Source: Gerris lacustris (lineage: Eukaryota > Arthropoda > Insecta > Hemiptera > Gerridae). From it: 64,000 bases of DNA. The DNA lies in the NCBI GenBank assembly GCA_951217055.1, contig OX578280.1, positions 33,423,128 to 33,487,127 of the forward strand, given 5' to 3'. A program made the translations under genes and the position numbers. Shown in pieces: positions 55,415-64,000 of this stretch. The notes beneath the pieces are model-generated. The model was not told where the DNA came from. It saw only the letters and a program-made list of their open reading frames with translations, and searched no databases. Every line of letters starts with the position of its first letter. The stretch's first letter is position 1.

Positions 55415-58400
55415 CTGGAAAAAATAATATAAAATTATATACATAGGCTGGAATATACATAAATAATTTAATATAGTTAATATACATAAATAATATTACT
55501 ACTTTTTAATAACTTCTTAAATAATATTACTATTATTGTTTTTTCTTACTTCTCGATTATTCATTTCATCTTATTAACATCTTTTTTTAGTTTGTTGCCT
55601 TATTTTTTGTCTTTATTTTATTTATGGATTTCTATTATCTTGTATTAATTTTTATCTGGGGGTACGGCACCCAGATTAATTACCGTATAGTACCGAAAAG
55701 CCCTAGTATTACCGTTTTAAGTCGAAAAGCCCTTTACTGGAACCATCTCAAGGCATTTTGGACCCCCCTTATATTATCTTATTAAAGATACTTAGTAGAT
55801 ATGTAAAGTTAATTTTAAGTTAGAGTTCATTACAAACTGATCGAGAAATAAAAAATTCACACCTCTACCCATATTAGTTCATAAGATATATGAGCCTTAA
55901 GTTTTGTTATTAAGTCATTGATTTATTGATTTATCATAATTGTAAGCCACTTCTAGCAATCTTAGAAACTTAACATTTTGTACATAGGTAGATTTTAATG
56001 TACAAATAAAGGAAAAATTACAAAATCCGAAAAAATTTGGCTCTTTGCCCCTCTCAAGGCTTATCGAAAAATCGGCTATGCAAAATTAAAAAAATATTTT
56101 TAATTATAACTTGAGCAACAAGCGTTTTCTAGAAGAGATTTTATTATAGTATTATTTTACTCTCATTAATAGCATTTTATATTGGACTATGAGTGATTGA
56201 CTTTTATTGAATATTGAACTCGAAGATTGTAAACATCCACTCGTCCGCACTCGTACAGGAGATAATAATTGTTTAGTTCAATTAGAACACCCCACGCGTT
56301 ACACACATAGCCACTTTGTCTTTTCAAACAATGATAATTATTTCCTGTTGCTATATATATTTCCAATTTTGCCCTTTCCTTATCTTTTCTATCTCATCTT
56401 ATATAATATGTACATATTATGTGTTCAAAAAGAACAAGAAGCTAAGAAACGAAAATTTCTTACAAATAAGTGAAATCCCAACAATATCATTTTTGTAAAA
56501 AATGACGTAAAACGTTGTGAGATCATCGATTTAAGCCAAGTCTCCCCCAGTCCAAGTATGTTTTTCTAGGTCTGATACATCCAGTACGAGTTAAAGGGCG
56601 TTGTTCAGTCCCCCTTTTCTATTCTCTGTCCCTCACCATCTCATACTTTTCTTTCCCCAATCACGTTTAAATTTAAAAACATTTTCTGACTTGGCAATTA
56701 CGCAGCACGATACGAAGTTGTATACGACACTGCGAATATTTTATTTAAAAAAAATCTTATTATAAACTATAGGAAAAATATAAATTAAATAACAACAAAC
56801 TGTTTAACCTATTTGTGCGTAAATGCGAAGTCAGAAAATGTTTTTAAATTTAAACGTGTAGAGTGATTTGGGAAAGAAAAGTTTGTTGGTGAGGGACATA
56901 GAAAATAGAGGGGTGCCAGACAAACATCATCCCTTTGTACTGGAAGTATTAGACCTACTGTCTATAAAATAATTCTAGACCCTCGAGTTTGACCCCTTGT
57001 AACTTCTAAACGGTAAGTCGTATTTAGCAACAAGTTTATTTATTTAGACAATTTAATAAAATTTTATGTCATATGAATAATTATTTTACATTAATTTTTA
57101 ATTACTTTATTGTGGAATAAGTAAAAGAAGTGCCGTTTTTTCGGCCCATTTTGACAATGCCCAACTGTAAAAACTCACTGCTTTAAAACTTCTCAACCAA
57201 ATCGAACCAAAGTCACAGGACTTTTAGAACTCATATAAATGTAGAGGCCTACGAAGTTTTAAGTCGAAAAGTTAAATAGTTTTCTGTTAATTAACGAATT
57301 TAATGGGATCTGATATATTTTGAACCGCTATAGATAGAAATACGAAACCTTCACTGAATAATAAAGAAAATATTACCTTTCAAAGAAATGAAATTACTTT
57401 TGCTGCCGCAGAGCTTCAAAAAGTTGTAGAAGTTTTTAAATGTTGATCAATAATTCGTAGTTGAAAGGTGTAAGAGGGAATATTATGAGCATAAATTATG
57501 AGGCATAAAATTTTATTAAATTGTCTATTGTCTAAATAAATAAACTTGTTTCATCTAAATACGACCGTTTAGAAGTTACAAGGGTTCAAACTCGAGGGTC
57601 TAGAATTATTTTATAGACAGTAGTAGAACTTGTTTGGACAGGGGAAGACTTGACTAAACCAATGATCTCACACGTTTCACGCGAGACTTGGCTTATTTTT
57701 TTACACAAGAGTTTTTGTAGGGATTTTTATTTCATTTAATGCTTATTTTTATTCTTATATTTTCTTTTAATTATTTTTATTTGCTTAATTTTAATTGTTG
57801 ACCGTTATTTGAGTTCTTTGTATAGGTTTGATTATTGTGTAGGTTTCAGTACTTTGTTTAACTTTACTTAGGTTAACCTAGGCCTAGGCATTGATGATGC
57901 AGTATAGAATAAACAAATTAGTCAGTGAACGTGGAGAGTTTATATTATTCCTTAAGATGACCTCCGTAGATGCTCCCATATCTAAGAAAAATAAGTGAAA
58001 ATTGTTTTCCTATACACTTACGTCAGCGTTTCTTGGCGTTCTTGATGTTGTTGAAGTGGTGGTTGGTATGGTTGTGGTAGCTATTGTTCCTAAAAAAATA
58101 TGATAGAATAAAGATTTTAGAAATGAAAGTTTCAGAATATTAAGTAATATTTAGATGGAATAATTTGATGACCAACAACTGCCCTTCCTTTAAAAAGAAT
58201 TTAAAAATAATTACCCTTCGTAGATTTAGCTGATTCTCTTGTAATTCTATTAGGTAAGTCCGGTGGGATAGTTGTCGGATGTTCTTTACTATTAAGTGGG
58301 GTGACTACGTAAACCTTCTCATTGGTTAGAGGTGAAATAGAAACCTCTAACTTCTCCCAAGGTTGTTTTTCTGGCGTTACTTCAGTTGTTGTCATCACCT

Positions 58401-61275
58401 TAGTCTCGACAAGCGCCCATCCCTTAATAACTTTGACGTAATCAGAACTATTATTGTTAGATTGAACTGGATCTAGGTGGCTTCCTGAAGCCTCGTATTC
58501 GGGAATAGATGTTGTTAGATATTCGTCTGGAATTTTCTTCGAATCGAATTGAGGCAGATTTGTAAAAGCTCTTCTGAATCCCTCGGCAGTCCAATTATCT
58601 ATATTTTTTTGAAGCCTAACAATGTCGACAGAATCTTCTTCTTTGCGCAGCATATCCTGTAGGTTTTGAGCTATAATATGTCGAAGTTCACTTTCACCGT
58701 GCTTTTCCACAAGCTCTCTAAGTTTTTTTGCGACATCAGGGGGTAAAGTATCTATCAGGCGGGGAAGATCGACTGGCTCTAAGTGCTCTGTTCCAGATGG
58801 GAAACGAAAACTTGGCCCTGCTATCTCCCGGTTTACCATCATAGCTTGGAGATCTGGTTCTTTCAAAGGGTCGGTTGGAACTTTGCGTGCCTGATTGTTT
58901 ATCACCAGATCGGATTTTTGAAGTGTCGCGTATGGTATCACAATCTGATCAAATTGGCTCGGTTGTGTTGAAAATGGCCTTGCTTGGGAACTTGCAATTG
59001 TGGTCCAAGAAGTTGACTTCTGGGGTGGAGCAATTCTTGCTTGACTATCAAGCAATTTTATTTCTTCATCATTACTTTTTTCTTCAATGTATGTCGTATT
59101 ACGGACATCAAAATATTGCATTGGTCCATGCGCATTTGTTTCTCCTGGAGATGCAACCGTTGGAGATGTATCGGGCAAAGAAAAGGTCGAGAAGGTGGAG
59201 AGAAAGATGGGAGTAGTTTCAGTAAATGGTTCTAGAGTATGAGAATAATAATGATACCCTGTAGGCTGTGGAGTTGTCGGATAGCCTTTGACTATTTCCT
59301 CAATTTTATGATTTGAGTGAATGGAATTCACATTAGATCTCGATGACTGACGAGTAGATGGTGCTTTATCAGAGTCTGGAATTTTTCCTCCTTCATCCCT
59401 AAGATTACGAATGTTATTTTCGAGGTGATGATGATGTCCTTTAAATTGACCCTCAACATCCCCATAGCCCAAATTAACATATTTTGGAAGTTCAGGAATA
59501 TCGAGTAACGGTGCTTGAATAATTTGTACTGGGAACTCTATAGAAGATAGATATTCAGAAATGGGAACACTCTTTGTCACACTTACTTCTGTTATAGGAA
59601 GACTGTGTGAAGTTGTGACACTGCTTGAAGCTTCGTGTGCTGAATCGCTTAGAGGTAGATCCCCAAAGTTTCCAACTTCTTTCGTGGCATCTTCAATGCC
59701 AGGGGTGTGAGGCTCAGGACCAAGGTTAGGTCCTGATGGACATTTGTTGCAGGCTTGACTCTGGTCTGATATAGTTAAAATTAGAGGAGGGTTGTTTGGG
59801 TGAACATTATAGCGTCCTGGCCCTTGTGTATGAATAATTGTGTGTTCGTGCTTTATATTAGGTCCATTTTGAGCATGAGGAGGAGTCAAGTATTGGTGGA
59901 AACTTTGAAAACTCATAGCTTCTGGGGGATGGTGGCGGAAAGAAGGATTTTGTAACTGAAATGGTAATTTTGGTGGAGTAAGAAGTGTTAACGGTGCTCC
60001 CTGAAATCTTGGTGCTGGAGGTCGATAATTACCTTTGTGATTAGGTCCATAAGAAAACTTTAATGTAGGAGGTGCGTTTCCGAGGAACTGTTGTTTTGTT
60101 GGACCGTATTCAGATTTAGGAGGACCATACTCGGATTTAGGAGGACCATACTCGGATTTAGGAGGACCATACTCGGATTTAGGAGGACCATACTCGGATT
60201 TAGGAGGACCATACTCGGATTTAGGAGGACCAAATGGTCCCTTAGGTGGACCGTATTCAGAATTTTGAGGGTGAAATTCTTGTTTGGGTGGCCCGTATTC
60301 CGGCTGAGGAGGTCCAAATTCCGCTTTCGCAGCTTTTGGTGGTCCATATTCAGCCTTGGGTGGACCATAATCAGAATTTGGTGGTCCATAAGCATGTTTT
60401 GGAGGTCCAAAGTCAGGCTGGCCATATTCTGGCTTCGGAGCAATGAAATGTAGTTGTGAAACGTTAGGCAGTTTTGGTTGATCTTGCCCTGGACTAGGAG
60501 GATGAAGCTCTGATGGTAAATATTCCGACTTAATACTGTTGAATGCTGGTCCGATTTCTTGTTTTGGTGGTCCATACTCAAGTTTAGGAGGGCCATAATT
60601 TGTTTTTGGGGGGCCAAATTGAGATTTTGGTGGAATGAAATCAGATTTAGGAGGTCCATAATCTGGTGGAGGAGGAGGAGGATTAAAATCTGTTTTTGGC
60701 GGGCCATATTCCTGATTCGGAGGGCCATATTCTAGTTTTAGTGGACCATATACAGATTTAGGAGGACCATACTCTTGTTTTGGAGGTCCATACTCTTGTT
60801 TTGGAGGTCCATACTCTTGTTTTGGAGGTCCATACTCTTGTTTTGGAGGTCCATACTCTTGTTTTGGAGGTCCATATTCCAATTTAGGAGGGCCGTATTC
60901 TGGTCTTGGTGGCCCATATTCTGATTTAGGGGGACCATATTCTGGTTTAGGTGGGCCATAAGAAGTAGCTAATTGTCTAAGAGGAAGGAGACCTATAGTA
61001 GGTACTTGAAAAGTATATTTGCTGCCATGAGACTGATATGTAGCTGGGACGTGGCCTAATGCTCTAGCAACGGGGACCCAAGGAATTTTATCGCAAGGAA
61101 GGCAATTATCTTGTCCTTGGAGCCCTTGAGGATGTCCAGCTGTTCCTCGACCATTTTCAGGCCCTGAAGGTGGAGATTGACTACCTGGAGACCAAAGCCA
61201 TCTTGCAAATCTTTGGCCTAATCCTTTTTTTTCTTCTTCACAGCAACATGAAAGAACCAACGCCAAAAACACGGC
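55358..61275 (-). CDS. Secreted proline-rich YGPPK-repeat protein (first exon not found)
   Basis: Three coding exons agree in phase: 61275-58215, 58089-58022 and 55414-55358, about 1061 codons. The large exon opens right after a TTGTTTCAG acceptor with AVFLALVLSCCC, the core of a signal peptide, so a short start exon lies upstream. Then come a CLPCDKIPWVPVA motif, about 40 heptads of the YGPPKxE type in two blocks (residues roughly 85-230 and 290-400), a CNKC motif, a Ser/Thr-rich middle, and a helical region (RLIDTLPPDVAKKLRELVEK). The short exons add Thr/Pro-rich sequence and end GVTASVRYLGRNGR. Such Tyr-Gly-Pro-rich repeats are typical of secreted structural proteins (cuticle, eggshell, silk-like). 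I cannot name the family. Confidence 0.8.
56510..57690. mobile_element. Inverted-repeat element interrupted by a MITE
   Basis: Left arm (56510-56568 plus 56956-57071) pairs with right arm (57500-57690). Shared blocks include GTGAGATCAT, CAAGTCT and CTGTCTATAAAATAATTCTA. The right arm is uninterrupted and shows the empty site. Confidence 0.8.
56569..56955. mobile_element. TA-flanked foldback MITE
   Basis: Ends GGTCTGATACATCCAGTAC and GTACTGGAAGTATTAGACC, with TA on both sides (56567-56568 and 56956-56957). Arms about 130 bp long. Tc1/mariner-like by its target duplication. Confidence 0.85.
58022..58089 (-). CDS. YGPPK gene, Thr-rich exon
   Basis: Acceptor ATATTTTTTTAG, donor GTAAGT. Reads G-TIATTTIPTTTSTTSRTPRN-AD, phase 1 in and phase 0 out. 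Likely O-glycosylated if secreted. Confidence 0.8.
58215..61275 (-). CDS. YGPPK gene, large repeat exon (3061 bp)
   Basis: Acceptor TTTTTTGTTTCAG at 61276-61288; donor AAGG|GTAATT, leaving phase 1. The open frame runs on past the donor only to GNYF-stop, so splicing there is expected. The apparent upstream residues MFQ come from intron sequence. Two blocks of nearly identical 21-bp units (60111-60231 and 60763-60877) encode SEYGPPK and QEYGPPK runs. Confidence 0.88.
60111..60231 (-). repeat. 21-bp coding minisatellite, block 1
   Basis: About six consecutive, nearly identical units encode SEYGPPK. Confidence 0.95.
60763..60877 (-). repeat. 21-bp coding minisatellite, block 2
   Basis: Five nearly identical units encode QEYGPPK; neighbouring units are more diverged. 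Confidence 0.95.
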
Positions 61276-62089
61276 CTGAAACAAAAAAAAAATAACTGTA
61301 AGAATCTGAAGTTTTTTTTACAAAAATGTTTTCCTATAGAAATTGTGGAGAATAACTTGCAGCCGGCTAGTCTCATTGATAAAAAGTCAATGAAAAAATA
61401 TTTTTGAATAATAACAATTTATAAAAAATAAACAATTTTTGCCACCTTTTTCTGGGGGGTCTATATAGCAATTTTGTGGTAAAAATTCGTGATTATTTAG
61501 AAAATTTCAACGAGCTGTAAGTAGATCAATTTTTAACCTTTTTGGACAAAACATAGAAGAAATCTTTGTTGTTGCTCTACTAATATACTCTTGCTATATT
61601 TCGGTTTAGGGCTTGATTTACGAGATAATTAGTAACTTCCCCAAGAATTGCCCTTTAGACCTCAGAAAAAGGAGGTAAATAGTGTTTTATTTTTATAATC
61701 TCATCGGTTTTTGTTTTCTATTGTCAAAATGCACCTTTTCCACACATTAGCATTTATGTATGACCATTCATTAAACACTAAATAAATTCCTATATTTATT
61801 ACAGGTATTCTATGTAAACTGCTGTATCAAAAGTGCTTCCCTACTTGATTTATTTACCTGTAAAAGATTTTAACCAACTCATTTCTGATTGATTAATATT
61901 GGTAATGTAACATAAACCAGGGGTTTGAGGGGAAAAATGAATATAAATACCAGAACAACAAATAAATTATTTTATTAAAATGTACTTTATAAAATATTAT
62001 TTACTTTTCTTGATCATTCTTGATGTACCTTTACTTCATCTGTTCATAGGTATTACTGGGGTCTGTTCTAGGTTGGGGTCTGTTACTAA
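61276..62089 (-). promoter_or_regulatory. Stretch upstream of the YGPPK large exon; possible promoter
   Basis: TATAAA at 61423-61418 (minus strand) lies 32 nt before the A of a TCATTG initiator-like motif at 61391. No ATG exon that joins the GCC exon in phase 0 was found after it, so it may be chance. AATAAA at 61976-61971 probably serves the small gene upstream. Confidence 0.3.
61971..61976 (-). terminator. Polyadenylation signal of the DUF4485-like gene
   Basis: AATAAA on the minus strand, 114 nt after the stop codon. Confidence 0.5.
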
Positions 62090-62578
62090 CTAGTCATCTT
62101 CATTACTACCAAAAACACCAGCGTAGCAATATCCTCCTGAACGCGGCATTGGTTGGCTACGTAAAAAAAAGTTAGCTTTTACGCACTCGTGATTTTCATA
62201 TTGACTGTAACTGATTTCGCCACGCTGGTTTTCTTTTTGTTTCATTATCCAAGGGTTCGCTTCAGTGGTTGCTAAGTTGATTATTTTCTTTAAGACATTC
62301 GGTGAGACGCAAGAGCTAAGCTGTGGCAAACATCCTTTCGGAGGACACTGAACGAATGGGCTACAAGTAAAGGTTTTTTGACAGCCCTGTAGAACAAAGA
62401 TCATGAACCAAAGATATCTACATTTTTCTCTTCTGCTCTCTTTATCGTCCTTTGTCAGATAATCAATCCATTTCACGGCTGTTTTTCTGTGATCTTCATC
62501 TAAAAGATTTATTAGAGCTCTCGCGACAGATTTATTATATTCAAAGGAATGTTCTAAAATTTGTTCTGTGTCACACAT
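62090..62578 (-). CDS. Small intronless DUF4485-like protein
   Basis: 162 codons, ATG at 62578-62576, stop TAG at 62092-62090. The N-terminal half has the pattern EYNKSVARALINLLDEDHRK, TAVKWIDYLTKD, RREKCRYLWFMIFVLQGC, then FVQCPPKGCLPQL. It matches my memory of DUF4485 (R..CA.WI..L....R..RN.Y...L..ML..G....PF...PP.GPLP.L). The function of DUF4485 is unknown. The tail ends GGYCYAGVFGSNEDD. The protein is cysteine-rich and has no signal peptide. A TATA box lies about 95 bp upstream and AATAAA 114 nt after the stop, so it is a self-contained gene. It could sit within the first intron of the YGPPK gene. Confidence 0.7.
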   Translation of the reverse strand: MCDTEQILEHSFEYNKSVARALINLLDEDHRKTAVKWIDYLTKDDKESRREKCRYLWFMIFVLQGCQKTFTCSPFVQCPPKGCLPQLSSCVSPNVLKKIINLATTEANPWIMKQKENQRGEISYSQYENHECVKANFFLRSQPMPRSGGYCYAGVFGSNEDD

Positions 62579-62667
62579 TATTTTTATTTATTCACTTAAA
62601 AATAATTTCTTTTAATATTCACTATTCAAAATAACTTTCGTTAATCAAAAATTGGTCGCTCTACAAT

Positions 62668-62673
62668 TTTATA
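62668..62673 (-). promoter_or_regulatory. TATA box of the DUF4485-like gene
   Basis: TATAAA on the minus strand, about 95 bp upstream of the ATG, predicting a start near 62642 and a leader of about 65 nt. Confidence 0.5.
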
Positions 62674-62699
62674 CTCAATTAGATTCTGTTAGTTCCATG

Positions 62700-64000
62700 C
62701 TTGAAAAAGGGGTTGACTATAGTTATTTATAAAATATCAGTTCATTCATTTTGGCATTTAATTTTTTGTATTTTTAAATCTTGACAAAAATAAATATTAG
62801 GAAGGTTCCACAACAAATATTTTGGTTTTAGTATGATGTCTCCTTTTGTTTTAATATTATTTTATTTTTAAGTTGTTAGGATTACATAAAGAATTAACTA
62901 CTTGAGTATTTAATCTATATATTTTTAAATGAAGGGACAACCGAAGTAATTGTATTTTTCTTTTTTAAGTTAATTATTTTTTGACATTTTGAATAATTAA
63001 AGAAAGGTAAAGCGCAAATAAATTGCAAACACAAGAAGTTCTATAGCTCTTTACTGGCCGGCATGGCAGTCCAAAAAAATGAGATCTCGGTATCAGATAG
63101 GAAAGCAGTTGGACCTTCAATCAATAAATTTAATAGCTTCGATGGGTGACCACATATGTGGGTTCAATTTCCGGACAGCTCGTATTCACCCAGAATCGCC
63201 GTATAAATGGGTAGCTGCTTATGTGAAGTGGTCACTAAGTGGTGGCGTGTTCCAATTGTAAGGTGTATGGAGACCCTCTACGGGTTGTATTACCATAGAG
63301 TTGGTAAAAAAAATAATTGAAAAAATGCCTTGCTTAACTTTAAATTAAAAGACAATTTCACGTTTATGTGATGGCAATACGCATATTATGTTTGTTCCGA
63401 TGCCGATTTTATTGGATTTCCCCAACTAAATTAATATTATAGTGGATAATATTTTTTTTTAATGATATAATATATTTATTTTCCTGTTCCCGAGCATCAC
63501 AATATTAAAACATTCATTATAGGGGCATTATCTATTTTACATATCCACTCGCATTTGTCTGCCTCGTCTTTATGAGAATCGAAATAGGTAGGCTTGAGTT
63601 TAGACAATGGTTCCGGCAGATAATGCTAGCTTCTTGGGCAGATATTCCTTTTGACTTGTGATAATTAGAAACCACTTCTTTAGTAGTTGGGCCTAAGAAA
63701 AGTTAAAAGCCTTAGTCGTATTATTTAGACCAGAGGACTCGTATTGTTGATTAGAGGATTTAATTTTTTTTTCAATGGTCTTAATATGATGTTCTTCTTC
63801 TTCTTATTTATTTATTTATTTTTTTTGAATCATTACTTTTCTTAACCTTTTTTTTTAACCTATTTATACCGGGATTAATCATTTTTATTTATTTTATTTT
63901 TTTATTAATTACTTCATTTATTGGAGACTAAATTAAAAACGAATGTGAATTAGAGTCACACATAGCTTTCTATACGAGAAGGAGAATGATCACAGGAATA
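62700..64000. other. Right-end intergenic stretch
   Basis: AT-rich; a possible start exon of the YGPPK gene was searched for and not found. At about 63050-63300 there is a SINE-like patch (CTGGCCGGCATGGCAGTCC, then GATGGGTGACCACATATGTG and GGTTCAATTTCC). Its middle recalls the 5S rRNA internal region, but ends could not be fixed. Confidence 0.4.

Larger units (their letters stand above)
55415..58021 (-). other. Last intron of the YGPPK gene, with nested elements
   Basis: No exon seen. Holds the inverted-repeat element 56510-57690 and the MITE inside it. Confidence 0.6.

Noticed and set aside
58783..59235. Plus-strand open frames opposite the large YGPPK exon
   Set aside because: Shadows of the coding exon on the other strand.
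60060..60959. Other open frames across the YGPPK repeats on both strands
   Set aside because: A 21-bp repeat keeps several frames open; only the YGPPK frame continues through the exon and fits the splice phases.
61276..61284. Start of the YGPPK frame at a TTG codon (MFQ...)
   Set aside because: These codons lie in a TTGTTTCAG splice acceptor; the exon begins at 61275.
61391..61423. TATA and initiator pair as the YGPPK promoter
   Set aside because: Spacing is ideal, but the following ATG cannot be joined to the 61275 exon in the needed phase with any acceptable donor. Kept only as a weak candidate.

Overview
The window is nuclear DNA from an insect (order not resolved). It is AT-rich, with long introns, GT-AG splice sites and many microsatellites, foldback elements and decayed transposons. 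Two partial coding exons at the left match insect transferrin 1. None of the larger genes is a simple open frame. I rebuilt them by hand from splice signals and reading-phase agreement.

Layout. (1) 1-7.5 kb: the 5' part of a transferrin-like gene on the minus strand (exon 1 at 7216-7282, exon 2 at 2984-3086, the rest beyond the left edge). Two NF-kB-like sites lie just upstream. Its first intron holds several foldback elements, including one built around a tRNA-like sequence. (2) 7.5-24.9 kb: intergenic, packed with repeats: a hAT element with a clear 8-bp target duplication, a TA-flanked MITE, long inverted repeats, LINE fragments and 300-bp tandem units with poly-G runs. (3) 24.97-50.48 kb, minus strand: an unrecognised gene rebuilt from 17 coding exons whose phases all agree. 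It gives a 469-residue single-pass membrane protein with an acidic N-terminal part, a transmembrane helix near residues 114-133 and a charged, coiled-coil-rich C-terminal part. It includes a 14-nt micro-exon and a frame-breaking optional exon. Its introns contain nested transposons. (4) 55.36-61.28 kb, minus strand: a secreted proline-rich protein, mostly one 3-kb exon with about 40 YGPPK-type heptads, then two short exons. Its first exon (the start of the signal peptide) was not found. (5) 62.09-62.58 kb, minus strand: a small intronless gene with a TATA box, resembling the DUF4485 family. The last 1.3 kb is intergenic.

All recognised host genes lie on the minus strand. They do not form an obvious pathway. 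The transferrin is an iron-binding haemolymph or immune protein, the YGPPK protein is probably extracellular matrix, cuticle or eggshell material, and the membrane coiled-coil protein has no function I can name. The main novelty candidates are the membrane coiled-coil gene, the YGPPK gene and the nested transposon stacks.
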